Below, in pieces: positions 12,170 through 23,332 of a stretch of DNA of 64,000 bases. The stretch's first letter is position 1; every line of letters starts with the position of its first letter. The translations under genes were made by a program, and so were the position numbers. Under the pieces are notes generated by a model that ran no database searches, had not been told where the DNA came from, and saw only the letters and a list, made by a program, of their open reading frames with translations. The stretch is from Hetaerina americana (lineage: Eukaryota > Arthropoda > Insecta > Odonata > Calopterygidae). The stretch covers positions 9,132,501-9,196,500 of the forward strand of contig JAKTNV010000019.1 of NCBI GenBank assembly GCA_022747635.1. The letters are read 5' to 3'.

Positions 12170-12765
12170 GTGAAAGTGTACGGTGAGAAGTGTATGGACA
12201 TCAAAAACGTTCGGAAATGGTGCAGGGAGTTTTTTGATGGCCGGAAAAACGTCCACGATGAGCAGCGGTCGAGGCGGCCGAGTTTGCCGGAATCAACGGT
12301 GGCTCCAATTGAAGAGATGGTGCGCAATAACCGGAGAATTACCCTTTATGAGATAAAGGAAGGCCTCAATGAAGAGAGTGTCGGGCTACTTCTCCGTGCA
12401 GGATATTGCGTCAAAGGTCCTCAGTTACAACAAGAAAGTGTCTCACCAAATGAGTGTGTTTGCATCATGACAATGCACGTCCACATGTGTCACATCAAAA
12501 GACCACCCTGCTCAATGAATTCGGCTGGGATATCATCAACCACCCTCCTAACAGCCTGGAAATTGCTCCCAGCGACTACCACTTGTTTCCCGCTCTCAAA
12601 AAACTCCTCGGTAGACAGAAATTCAAGTCAGACGAGGGAGTGCAAGAAGCAGTCGTCAGTTGGCTTCGTGACGCGGCGGGAGAAAGGTACGACACCGATA
12701 TTAAAAAGCTGCTTACAAGGACTAAAAAGGTGATTGATCGTCAAGGTGGCTATATAGAGAAATAG
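12170..12765 (+). pseudogene. Mariner transposase, frameshifted and internally deleted
   Basis: The first part has the N-terminal helix-turn-helix region of mariner transposases (VRKWCREFFDGRKNVHDEQR, then EEMVRNNRRITLYEIKEGL). The second part, in another frame from 12454, carries the end of the catalytic domain: HHDNARPH with the second aspartate, then APSDYHLFPALKKLLG with the third, 34 residues apart as in the DD34D mariner class. The segment holding the first catalytic aspartate is missing between these parts. It ends DRQGGYIEK and TAG at 12763-12765. A functional transposase would be about 340-350 residues; this copy cannot encode one. Confidence 0.9.
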
Positions 12766-12793
12766 CTAAATGCTCAGCCTTTCCTACGATGTA

Positions 12794-13343
12794 CAGGGTT
12801 TGTCCGGAAAATAAGTGTACTGAGCTCAGGAAAAAAAATTTATTACACTTTTACATATCTTAAGCTAATATTCCTCAAAATAGGACCCTTGTGAGTCGAT
12901 ACACTTGTTCCAGCGGCGTTCCCATTCCTGGAACGCTCCCGCGAAGGCATCATCGGGAACCTCTCGAAGACTCGTCGTCGACCTCTTCTCTGCCCTCCAC
13001 GAACATCTTGTGCCACCGAAAGATCATGTTTCTGGACATGGCTGACTCCCCGTAAGCCTGGTTAATCATACCGACAGTTTCGGTAGACGATTTCCCAAGC
13101 TTTACCGCAAATTTGATGGAATAACGCTGCTCCAAAAACTTCGGCATCGCGTTCCGTGACGTGGGTCGAGCGTGGAGGTTCGCGTTAACAGAGCTCCTCA
13201 CTACACCACAGCTCAGAGCCGACTGCCTTTTTCAGCGTCGCTTGCCAACAAACCCCCCTCCAATCGCAGCCCGTCAGAGCGGTGCTGGGCGCGCCTGGAG
13301 CGGCGGGAAAAAATCAGTAAACTTATTTTCCGGACGAACCCTG
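12794..13343 (-). mobile_element. Internally deleted mariner nested in another mariner
   Basis: A 550-bp element flanked by TA at 12792-12793 and 13344-13345. The terminal inverted repeats are about 28 bp: CAGGGTTTGTCCGGAAAATA on the left and CAGGGTTCGTCCGGAAAATA as the right complement, with two mismatches over the repeat. The sequences on its two sides rejoin into the outer mariner 3' UTR, which proves insertion into it. Only the two ends of the transposase gene remain. Because the TIRs are well preserved, a related transposase could in principle have moved it, which is inference. Confidence 0.92.
12865..13201 (-). pseudogene. Transposase remnant of the nested mariner
   Basis: Starts at 13201 with about 80 residues of mariner N-terminal domain (KFAVKLGKSSTETVGMINQA, then MIFRWHKMFVEGREEVDDES). 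It then jumps near 12958, in a different frame, to the extreme C-terminus: AFQEWERRWNKCIDSQGSYF and a TAG at 12865-12867. The whole catalytic domain is deleted. The WNKCIDSQGSYF ending is characteristic of mariner transposases. This is a different subfamily from the enclosing element. Confidence 0.88.
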
Positions 13344-13889
13344 TACACAAAGTTAAGAATAAATTTGATGTTTCATGAAAAAAATAGGAGACCTTACTTT
13401 TAGAATCGCCCTCGTAAGTTATAGTCGTCGCGGTGCTGGAGTTAAGCGGACACTAGTACTCATTTGCAGCAGAGAACTTGTTGGTAGCAAAACATCCATG
13501 GTGCGTAGTGAGGAGTTATGAGTCATTCACGGCCGCTGGTCTCGCAATTTAGAGATAAGTTAATTTAATATGGCAGAGCGTGAAATATGTCACGCAATTG
13601 TGCTTTGATTATTAGGTCATTTATTGACACTCCCGTGTACAGCGGAAATCAGTGTACTAGGCCTTTTATAATGGCGAGTACAGCTCCTATAGAAGTACAT
13701 AGTGGAAAAGGACTACTACACTGCAAGTGTCATTTACATTTACATCTCATCTCTATAATACCCCGCAAACCGCCGCAAGGACGTGTGGCGGGGGGTGTTA
13801 GGTCACCAACCGTAAAAAGGAACAATACCACAGGCAAAACAACAACATGGAAAATTAAACCAACAGGATCAACCAACCGGGATTAAACC

Positions 13890-14700
13890 AACAGGAAACT
13901 CATGGATTTGGGGTGGGAATCATTGGCTGAGAGACGATTCAATGCAAGATTGAAATTATTAAATAAATTTAGATCCACATGTTTCAGCACCGAGGTCTCG
14001 CAAATTATTCGTACTCCTACATACATTGGTCGCTTGGATCATGCATATAAAATTCGGGAAATAGATGCCAGAACTAGCCGACTCAAGGACTCCTTCTTCC
14101 CACGGACAATACGGAATAGCAACTGCAGGGTTATAGATAGCAAAAATTCAACTTGCCACCCTCAGGGTCCCGGGAATAATTAATTCTACTTAAATGCATG
14201 CTCTTTCACTAACCTTATGTGTTTTGCTATAATAACCCATTCTTTCCGAATGACCTCATTCGTGTTCTGTCCATCTGTTTTTAAGTTTCCCTTTCAATCC
14301 CTCGTCCCTCTCCGCGGGGGGAAATTCCTGCTACCTGCAACGTTGGGTCGCATTCCCTGCCTTTTAGAGACTCTTTGGGGGTAGAGTGTTTCGTGGTGCA
14401 TTTTCATGTGGTAGTGATGTTTCAATTTCTTGCTTGTTGTGTCCTGGCTTCCGTGTTGTAGGATGGTGTTCGTGCTGCATCATGAGGTGCAGTTTTTTAG
14501 TTGCTTTGCGGTATATGTGTTTGCATGAGTATTGGATGAAGGGATTTTTGCATGAGTGTGTGCGCTGCTGTGGGTGTAATTTTCCGTGTTGTTTTTTTTT
14601 TGCATGTGGTATTTTTCCTTTTTACGGTTGGTGACCTAAAACCCCCCGCCACACGCCCTTGCGGCGGCTTGCGGGGTATTATGTAGATGTAGATGTAGAG
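13890..14700 (+). mobile_element. N1 LINE, 5'-truncated copy
   Basis: Contains the last part of the N1 reverse-transcriptase protein (13902-14183) and the complete 3' UTR, ending in the GC-rich hairpin (14642-14676) and ATGTAGATGTAGATGTAG. 5' truncation is usual for LINE insertions made by target-primed reverse transcription. It interrupts an older minus-strand N1 copy. Confidence 0.85.
13902..14183 (+). pseudogene. N1 reverse transcriptase C-terminal fragment
   Basis: Encodes about 93 residues beginning DLGWESLAERRFNARLKLLN and including STEVSQIIRTPTYIGRLDHA and SRLKDSFFPRTIR, the region after the RT thumb in CR1/jockey-type proteins. The same sequence recurs in the minus-strand copies at 20440, 22717 and 23820. 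The start is set by 5' truncation of the element; the ATG is internal to the parent ORF. It is non-functional alone. Confidence 0.85.
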
Positions 14701-14789
14701 GAACAGCAGCGCACACACTCATGCAACAATCCCTTCATCCAACACTAATGCAAACACATATACCATAAAGCAACAATATTGACCATTTA

Positions 14790-17700
14790 TTGCAATATCA
14801 ATTGATGAGTTTGCTAAAACTATTCCTGTGGTAAAAAATAATACCAATGTTAGTTCTTTGGTTAGGGATTGTCTATAATTAAACTGGTTGCCATTTAGGT
14901 TGCTAATCATCTGAAAAATTTAATCCCTGTTGGTACTTCAAATATTATTGTTAATGAGGTAAAATATGCTCATGTGACGTATCAACATCTATTCCTACGG
15001 TGAAAATATGATGAGCTTATACGAGGAACCCTGGGACCTCAATTATACTTATAGCGTAAATGATCCCTAATGCTCCAAATGTTTCCTTCTTCCTCTTTCC
15101 TGTGCAATAATATGTGAAATCGTACCAAATCGAATGCGCCCTTGTAAACCAATAGAATGGATGCTTGGGCTCCTTGACTGGCACAACTGCTGAAGGGAAA
15201 ACTGGGTCTCAGCAATCTACATCCGAATTATATTTCTCTAAACGTCTACAAATTATGCACTAGGAAGATTCGAGTAACTTTACGTGTCCACATAATAGAA
15301 TATTTACTGTTCCATTAGAGTCCAGGAGAGCAGTAAGGCATTCAGAAGGTACTACAGTGAAGCGAAATTAGTTGGCAGTAAAAATTTAATTCTCCGGAAA
15401 CTCCAAGTTATTTAATTTTTCCCAGTGTATTAGAATGGAATGTCACAACGTATCGGCCTCAGCTATCACTCAGATTCGGCATGTTATCTAATTGCTCTTC
15501 ATGCACGAGTCTTTAGTAAAGCTTCTCTTACTAACTGATAGCTGCATTTGTTTCATTTATTTCATTAAATTTGACTTTTTAGAGTAATTAGTGCTTAAAA
15601 TCTCTTGCTTTATGTAAATACCTTAAGTTTAATCGTGTGTGTGAAGTTATCCATTCCGTCAGGATTATGGTAGAATTAAGATGTAAACTTTAGGATGCTC
15701 GAAGAATCAGAATACTGTCAATAAAGAACATGGTCTCCCCAGCCCTAGGGGTCAAAAAATGATGTATTTATATTTCGCCACTTCAACTTGAAGCAAACCG
15801 CTTATTCACTTTGACTAAAGCAATACTTTTGGGTAGCTTTGGAGAAAGTCCATTTCATTTCTAGGGTTATTTAGGTGCGCAAACTAAAAATGGCTTTTGG
15901 ATATTATGAATGATGCTGCAGTGAGGATAACGTGATAATTAATGTGCTCCAAAACAGCACTGCAAACGCAATAGTGCTTCAAATCATAGATTTGCAAATA
16001 TTGCAAACTCTTATCTTGAGGTATTATGATTTACGCCATCATTAGAATGCTAGTGTTAGGAGAAAAAAACAAGAAGTTGGTAAGTAAAAAGTGGTTACAC
16101 GCTTAAATTAATTTTCACGTGAATCTTAAGTCAAGAATTAAAAAAAAAATCACTTGAAAACCTGATAACGAACTTGAAATGAGAATTTGAGTGCGCAAAT
16201 CATTGATGGACCAATTTACGTGTAAACTCCATGCAAAAATGAGAGCTAAATAAACTCCCATGGATAATTACATACACGTGTAAAAAAACTGTGAAATGAG
16301 ACACGCAAATATGCGGCTTAAGCTTGCACGCGCAAATTTTGTCCCTGTGAGCGCTTTGAATGGGACCACAACTTCGACCACCTAGGTCGGTTTCCCAGCT
16401 TCATCGTCATCACCAGGCCCAAATTTGGAGCCCAACCGAGGCAGTAAATTATAAACTAGTCCCCTGAATTGTTTCGCTAAATGCATCGCACTCAATGCCC
16501 CCTGAGGGAGCTTAACCTAGAAATCTGAGCGTCTGGAGTGGTGGATGGCTAATGCGGTTTGACGTGGCCATGGGAGAGGGACGGATACATGTGGCGAGAA
16601 TGGATTAGCGCCCGAGTGGGAGTCCGGCGGACGAGGGAAGAATGGGGGGAGGGACACTAGGAAGAGGACCGGGGGTGTAAGGGAAGGACTTGAAGATATG
16701 GATGGTGTTGACCAGGGACACATTTCCGAAATATTAATGAGAGGTCAAGTGGAAAGGTGCCCACAAAAGACTCTCCATTCCACATTTATTCCCTCTCCCC
16801 TTCCATCGAGACTCCTTCAGAGTCTCCCATCGCCACTTGATTCGCCCAGTCCTCACCCTCTCTCACTTCAGTGGTCACCTCTCTTGACGTTGGCATTAAG
16901 TCGGCCTTTGAGGGAAGCGCCAAGTTGACATCGCATGGCTGCCTTTTATCATTCGCGTGGCAATTACTTAACAAATATTAAAATTTTAGAAATTCTGTTT
17001 ATCTGTGGTTGAATTATCATTGGCAAAATACTCCAGAAAATACACTTTCCTTTATAGCAGCTGGTTTCACGCAAAACACCATTTGAAAGAATAAATAATC
17101 AGCAAAAAGGCTATTTCATCAAAAGTACATGGGTAATTTCACCCTACTACTCGTACGTCATCTCAAAATTTTCTTTGGGGTAAAAATATAATCCTTAATC
17201 CACATTATTCGTTATTTTTTGTGGCAAAATAATGGACTGGTTGATACTTTTTTATTGTAATATTATCAAAAGGTCGATAGAAATGTAAATGTTCATACGT
17301 ATTGGAATTATGCCGCATTCTATTCTCTCTACTTTTGAAGTTACATAAGCTTTGCTGAAATCAATTTACTTTGATGATGCTACTATCCGCTTAAGAATTA
17401 AAAACTCCATGAGGAGGTCTTTGATCCTCAGCCAATCTAACTATGAATGCTCGAATTTAGCGGAGTAGTTTACGGTAACTTCTAATGAGATAACTTCAAC
17501 ACAAACCTAATATTAGCTTATATGTTGGGGTTTATAGGCTTTCATACACCAGGAAACTCTCTTAAGAATCGACTCGTGAGGTAATACTGGAAGCAGCACA
17601 CTGTAAATTTCTTTATTCTTTATTAGTTTCAGTATTTGGTGAGTCATAAAATAATCTACTGGCAAGAAGGTAATAGTCCCTATATTGAAAATGTAAAAGT

Positions 17701-19540
17701 GATTACACTTTAATACTTCGTGATAAAATGAGAAATTCGAGAATCTTCTTAAAAATCCGCAATAACTGACTAACTTCAAGGCGATGGAAACTTGCACAGT
17801 TATAACCTCTAGTAAGTAGCCTAGCAAAAGGCATACTAAGCTGTCTACTTCCTCGTAAACTCATCCTTCCCAAATCCATGCTTAGGAAAACTCTGTGATA
17901 TCCCTTGGCAAAAGAAACACCGGAATACGTTCCACCAGTATTTAGTGAGAAAGTTTTCGGAGAAGTCTTCCCTGAAATACCACCCACAAGTGTTACGCAT
18001 TATTTTAGAAACTGTCCTCTATTTTATACCAACATATGTTGATAGATTTACCTTTTTAATAAATTTAAAAACTGGTTTGACTCATTTTGTTAGCTTTCCA
18101 ATAATCGTGTCCTCTTCATTTATGGCCTCTTGTTTCACCGCACACTATTTCACCAGCGTCAAAATTTAATGGACCTACAGAGTTTATTAATTTGGTATGC
18201 CTTGTTGGTTACCATTAATTTAATTGTAATACAAACAGTATTGAATAAAGGCTATTTATTCCGCTATTTACCAAAAAGATTCGCAATGCAAGACGAGTGA
18301 ATTGCTTGAATTGATGCTGTACCTGTCTACAATTTCCTTCTCAGCATGGTAAACTAACAGCATCAATGCAAATATTTAATAAATGTGTGAAGTGTATGCG
18401 AAGTTATTTGGACGAATCAGATTATCATCGGAAGGAATGAAACCAGCTGCTTTGTGTTTTCAGCACGCCAATTTCATTCTTGAGTCTCTAGCTTAGCACG
18501 GACTTGTGTCGACCTCCGTTGAAATCTCCACATTTGCACTTCTGAGGTGCCTCTTTAAGCATCACGCACCTAAATCACATGGGGTTTCTTTACCAGATCC
18601 CATATAACTTAAGAAATAATAGGCTATGTCCATTTTCTCGTGCTTTTGAAAAATTGAACTTCTATTTCGCCTATACTCTTCAGCATACATGGTCCATTAT
18701 GCAAGTAATACGCATTCTTTTATTGGGAGGCCAATATGGCAGCGTTGTGATACTGTTCGGAAAATGTGGTGAGGGGTCTTCCCTTCCAACGCAGCCGATC
18801 GCCAGTTTGCTTTGGACAGTCTGAGTGGAAAGACGTGCCTCCACGTGAAGGGTTTATTTCGAATTTATGACAATGCAAAGACACGGTCAAGCTCCACCGT
18901 GACAATGCCCCCAGCCATACGTCCTTAATCATTGCCGGCTTCCTGACCCGAAACACCACTCCGTGGTGGTGTTTGGGCCAGGAAGTTTTTTCTTCCCCCG
19001 ACTGAAGAGAGAGTCGAAAGGAAAGCACTGGGAGGCCGTGGAAAACATCCAAAAGCTGAGGGACATTCACGTCGAGGAGTTTCAGGGAACCTTCCAGGCG
19101 TCGTAGACACGTCTTCGTAAGTGCACTGATGCAGGGGGAGAGTATTTTGAAGAATTTTAAGCATTTCTACAAGTACGATCAATAAATCTATATTTCCCAA
19201 AGAATGTGCATTAATTTATAGTGGACCCTACACTTCTTCATTTTTCATTTAATAAAGCTATTTCACCATTAGAATTTTCCCCTTCTTCCAGACTTCCAAC
19301 AGACTATTCTCTGTCAAATACCCAAAATATTAGGCAACCATTATTTTAGAAGTGCAAAAATGTTTATAGAGTCATACGTTAGGTAATGTAATAAGATATA
19401 TTTATGGCCAAAAAGCAAATTTTTTACCGTACAAGTGAGAATTAACTTTTTACTCCAAATCCACCATGCTCTCGTGTATAGTGGAGCTAGATAAAAATGG
19501 ATTTACGACTGTGAAAAAACACTAGACAAGTGTTTTCTAT
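14790..19540. other. Gene-poor stretch
   Basis: Mostly AT-rich with short ORFs of no recognisable content. A purine/pyrimidine-skewed moderately GC-rich patch lies at about 16500-16930, and a hairpin lies at 18939-18985 (separate entry). No tRNA or transposon motifs were seen. Confidence 0.4.
18939..18985. repeat. Hairpin with 20-bp arms
   Basis: CTTCCTGACCCGAAACACCA and the base after it (18939-18959) pair with GTGGTGTTTGGGCCAGGAAG (18966-18985), with one bulge and one mismatch and a 6-base loop. There is no T run or gene end beside it, so it is not an obvious terminator. It may be a transposon end or a structured transcript segment. Confidence 0.65.
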
Positions 19541-19545
19541 GGAGT

Positions 19546-19868
19546 TTTTCAAATGCTATACGGCTATGAAACATATACTGCATTTAAAAGAGACCCAGGA
19601 AGGCTGGAGGTGTTTGATATATGGATGCGGAGAAGATTGAAAAGGTTAAAATGGACATAACGGGTGAGGAGTGAAGAAAAGTTGAGGAGAATGAGAGAAG
19701 ATTGCTGAACACAATCGAAAAAATAGGAAAATAAATTGACTTGGACACGCGCTACGGTGGGACCGCCTCTTGCATTAGGGGCTAGAAGGTATGATGGAAG
19801 GGACAGGTGAGAGAGAAGGCGGAGGAGAGACAAAATGACGGACGATGCAGAAGAGGGTGATGGGTTTG
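19546..19868 (+). pseudogene. RTE-like reverse transcriptase C-terminal scrap
   Basis: Broken frames read LYGYETYTAFKRDPGRLEVF then DIWMRRRLKRLKWT and further on a degenerate WTRATVGPPLALGARRYDGR region. This is the order found after the RT domain in RTE/BovB-type proteins (YGsEtWt, rLEaFdiWmwRR, lGHvLR). It is clearly a different lineage from N4 and has many stops. The N1 copy begins about 40 bp downstream. Confidence 0.6.
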
Positions 19869-19904
19869 TGGAAAGAAAGAGGGGGGCATAAGGAAGGAAA
19901 CACC

Positions 19905-21148
19905 GTACATATACATCTACATAATGCCCCGCAAGCCTCCGCAAGGGCGTGTGGCGGGGGTGTTTGGTCACCAACCGTAAAAAGGAACAATACCTCATGC
20001 AAAACAACAACATGGAAAATTACACCCATAGCTGCGCACACACTCATGCAAAAGTCCCTTCATCCAACACACATGCAAACACATATACCGTAAACCAACA
20101 AACAACTGCACCCCAGGATGCAGCACGAAAGCCATCCAACAACACGTAAGCTAGGACACAACAAGCAAGAATGCATAACTCCACCACCACATGAACATGC
20201 GATACAAAAGGTTCTCCCCCCCAAGGAGACTGTGAAAGGCAGGGAATGCAACCCAACGTCGCAGGTAGTAGGAATTTCCCCCCGCGGAGAGGGACGAGGG
20301 ATCAAAAGGGAGACTTAAAAATAGATGAGCAGAACACTAATGACGTCATTCGGAAAGAATGGGTTAAGATAACATAGCACACGAGGTTAGTGAAAGAGCA
20401 TGCATTTAAGTAGAACTAATTATTCCCTAGACGCCGAGGGTGGCAAGTTGAATTTTTGCTATCTATAACCCTGCAGTTGCTATCCCGTATTGTCCGTGGG
20501 AAGGAGTCCTTGAGTCTACTAGTTCTTGCATCTAATTCCCGAGTTTTCTATGCATGATCCAAGAGACCAATGTATGTAGGAGTACGAATAATTTTCGAGA
20601 CCTCGGTGCTGAAACAGGCGGATCTGAATTTATTTAATAATTTCAATCTTGCATTGAATCGTCTCTCTTCCAATGATTCCCACCCCAACTCCATGAGCAT
20701 TTCGGTGACGCTTTGCGTTATCTCGTGAGAGTTTTTAACAAAACGGGCTGCCCGGCGTTGAACCTTCTCAATTTCCCGAATGAGACCTTTTTCACTCGGA
20801 TCCCACACGCTACATGCGTATTCTAAATGAGGCCTTACAAGAGCGTGGTAACAACGTTCCTTGACCTTCGAGTCACTTTTGCCGACAATACGTCTAATGA
20901 ATCCCAATATTTTGTATGCTTGACCGCAGACTTTACGTATGTGAGTCCCCCAAGTTAAGTCTTTTGAGAATGTAACACCTATGTATTTGACCGTATCAAC
21001 TACTGCTATGTCAACTCCTGCTGATTTGTTAGCAAATCCCGTTGATCATTTAAAGAAATTTACCACCGAATATTTATTATAATTTATTGTCAATCCCTAG
21101 TTAGAACACCATTTAGTAATGCAATCTAAATCCTGCGCTTGAATAAAG
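19905..21148 (-). mobile_element. N1 LINE copy ending in a palindrome
   Basis: The 3' end is at about 19905 (TACATCTACAT tail, hairpin 19927-19961). The 3' UTR extends to about 20430 and the C-terminal RT coding region to about 21060. It contains FVRP-type motifs shared with the other N1 copies but has a premature stop after TYIGLLDHA (20548) and another frame interruption. Its 5' end runs into an inverted duplication of its own sequence (21042-21255). Confidence 0.85.
20440..21060 (-). pseudogene. N1 reverse transcriptase C-terminal region, disrupted
   Basis: Encodes VDTVKYIGVTFSKDLTWGTH, then GFIRRIVGKSDSKVKERCYH, LVRPHLEYACSVWDPSEKGL and EIEKVQRRAARFVKN, the RT thumb and following region of CR1-like elements. 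The longest open piece is 20548-20907. It lacks the catalytic palm and the endonuclease through 5' truncation, so it is inactive. Confidence 0.85.
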
Positions 21149-21255
21149 TTTTATTTTAGCGCAGGATTTAGATTGTATTACTAAATGGTGGTCTAACTGG
21201 GGATTGTCATTAAATGATAATAAATGTTCGGTGGTAAATTTCTTTAAAAGATCAA
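21042..21255. repeat. Near-perfect palindrome in LINE sequence
   Basis: 21042-21139 and 21158-21255 are inverted copies of one N1 segment (region coding CITKWCSNWGLSLN and upstream). The intervening 18 bases are themselves largely self-complementary, so the structure folds to almost no loop around 21148. The arms differ at a handful of positions. It may come from snap-back cDNA priming or an inverted second insertion. Confidence 0.88.
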
Positions 21256-21265
21256 TGGAATTTCA

Positions 21266-22186
21266 AATTATTCAATGTTGTGATTAAATCCATTTCAATT
21301 CACCAATTTTTTCTCATTCTCTATGCAACGTTAGACGGATTTTCACTTGATCCAAATCAATATTTGCAGTTTCCAGATGTCTTTCGATTTGCCACCCAAG
21401 TCGAAAGCGATATTACGATGAGTCACATGACGTTCGTACCGAATTATTTTTATTAATTTTTCACGCTTTTCTAGTCACTTCTTTGATAATAATCGTTAGC
21501 TAACACGATTCAAAAGAGGCTCTGAGCGATAGCAAATTCATGACAAAGCGGTTGCCGGGACAACGGGCCGTGAGCTATGACTATTATGCTGGTGCAAAGC
21601 CCTTTTCGACCCCTCCAACCTCATTTTATCCCTCCCTTGATCCATCGCTGCTTTCCCTCTACACGACTGCCCTTCTCCAACCCCTTGTCCGCCACCCTAT
21701 CCACACCCCTCCCTTGCCACTCCTAATCCCAAACCCGAAAGCTTTGAGGGTATTTTGAAAGGCTGGCGCGGAAAGTTTCACCCCTGTTGTATCTCTCTCT
21801 CTCCCTCACTCCCGCATCATGGGAAGGTGGCAACTGTTGTCGCAGTCTGATGCTCGTATGATATTGCCCCGGGTGAAGAGAACAAAGTTGGGAGTTTATG
21901 AAAGCATTCGGGTATTGGGGGAAACTTCTGAGATAGCAGTGAACTTCAAAATGACTCCTGATGAAAGCTAGCTGCAGATTGTTCTATCAATAGAAATGGC
22001 TTGGCGAGCAAGCGAGGGCTGAAATGACAGAATATATGATCAAGTGGACGACTTTACTCTCAAAGATTGAGTAAAAATCATATATAGCTAGATAGTGCAC
22101 TAAACTTAAAATATTAGCCAAGTACGAATCCATATCATCCGCATGAAGATTTAAAAAAAAGTAAGCATGGCGCGGAAACTAATAAG
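21266..22186. other. Unassigned DNA between LINE copies
   Basis: No recognisable element. A pyrimidine-rich patch at about 21600-21830 gives a proline/serine-rich ORF (21540-21758) that looks compositional. Confidence 0.4.
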
Positions 22187-23332
22187 GATCTACATCTACA
22201 TAATACATCTACATCTACATCTACATAATACCCCGCAAGCCGCCGCAAGGGCGTGTGGCGGGGGGTGTTAGGTCACCAACCGTAAAAAGGAAAAATACCA
22301 CATGCAAAAAAAAACAACACGGAAAATTACACCCACAGCAGCGCACACACTCATGCAAAAATCCCTTCATCCAATACTCATGCAAACACATATACCGCAA
22401 CACAACTAAAAAACTGCACCCCATGATGCAGCACGAAAGCCATCCTACAACACGGAAGCCAGGATACAACAAGCAAGAAATTGAAACACCACATGAAAAT
22501 GCACCACGAAACACTCTACCCCCAAAGAGTCTTTAAAAGGCAGGGAATGCGACCCAACGTTGCAGGTAGCAGGAATTTGCCCCCGCAGAGAGGGACGAGG
22601 GATTGAAAGGGAAACTTAAAAACAGATGAACAGAACATGAATGAGGTCATTCGGAAAGAATGGGTTATTATAGCAAAACACATAAGGTTAGTGGAAGAGC
22701 ATGCATTTAAATACAACTAATTATATTTTAGACGCTGAGGGTGGCAAGTGGAATTTTTGCTATCTATAACCCTGCAGTTGCTATCCCGTATTGTCCGTGG
22801 GAAGAAGGAGTCCTTGAGTCGGCTAGTTCTGGCATCTATTTCCCGAATTTTATAGGCATGATCAAAGCGACCAATGTATGTAGGAGTACGAATAATTTGC
22901 GAGACCTCGGTGCTGAAACATGCGGATCTAAATTTATTTAATAATTTCAATCTTGCATGGAATCGTCTCTCTGCCAATGATTCCCACCCCAAATCCATGA
23001 GCATTTCGGTGACGCTTTGCGTTTTATCGTAGGAATTTTTTACAAAACGGGCTGCCCGGCGTTGAACCTTCTCAATTTCCCGAATGAGACCTTTTTCACT
23101 CGGATCCCACAAGCTGCATGCGTATTCTAAATGAGGCCTTACAAGAGCGTGGTAACAACGTTCCTTGACCTTCGAGTCACTTTTGCCGACAATGCGTCTA
23201 ATGAATCCCAATTTTTTATATGCTTGACCGCAGACTTTACGTATGTGAGTCCCCCAAGTTAAGTCTTTTGTGAATGTGACACCTAGGTATTTTACCGCAT
23301 CAACTACTGCTAGGTCACCTCCAGCTAATTTG
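22187..23332 (-). mobile_element. N1 LINE copy, best preserved 3' half
   Basis: The 3' terminus at 22187 carries repeated CTACAT/TACATC units (TAGATG on the element strand). The hairpin is at 22232-22266, the 3' UTR spans to about 22716 and the ORF runs from 22717 to about 23330. The 5' truncation point directly abuts the 3' end of the next N1 copy, so the two lie head-to-tail on the minus strand. Confidence 0.9.
22717..23330 (-). pseudogene. N1 reverse transcriptase C-terminal ORF
   Basis: About 204 residues without a stop: KLAGGDLAVVDAVKYLGVTF, WGTHIRKVCGQAYKKLGFI, ALVRPHLEYACSLWDPSE, EKVQRRAARFVKNSYDKT, DLGWESLAERRFHARLKLLN and TYIGRFDHAYKIREIDARTS. This is the thumb and C-terminal domain of a CR1-like RT. 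The catalytic FADD palm and endonuclease are absent because the copy is 5'-truncated. The frame runs a few codons further (to 23352) into the neighbouring element, where the ATG is accidental. Confidence 0.9.

Larger units (their letters stand above)
11929..13414 (+). mobile_element. Composite mariner, host of a second mariner
   Basis: Bounded by TA dinucleotides at 11927-11928 and 13415-13416. The outer ends are inverted (start CGAGAGCGATTAGAAAAGC, end complementary to CGAGGGCGATTCTAAAAG). The inversion extends far beyond a normal mariner TIR: 11929-12144 is the inverted relative of 12646-13414 once the inner insertion is removed, so both ends carry the transposase C-terminal coding region and 3' UTR. 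The arms are about 216 bp and roughly 80% alike by eye. The element therefore lacks a normal 5' end and is internally deleted. A second mariner (12794-13343) sits in its 3' UTR. Confidence 0.85.
13735..14783 (-). mobile_element. N1 LINE 3' UTR copy, split by another N1 copy
   Basis: 13735-13857 is the 3' end of a CR1-like LINE of family N1 on the minus strand: a TACATC-type tail, a GC-rich hairpin at 13761-13795, then GGTCACCAACCGTAAAAAGG. 14701-14783 is the next stretch of the same 3' UTR (GCAGCGCACACACTCATGCA). In intact copies such as 22187-22440 these two pieces are contiguous, so the plus-strand copy at about 13890-14700 inserted between them. A duplicated ATTAAACCAACAGG at the left junction may be filler or a target-site duplication. 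Confidence 0.75.
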
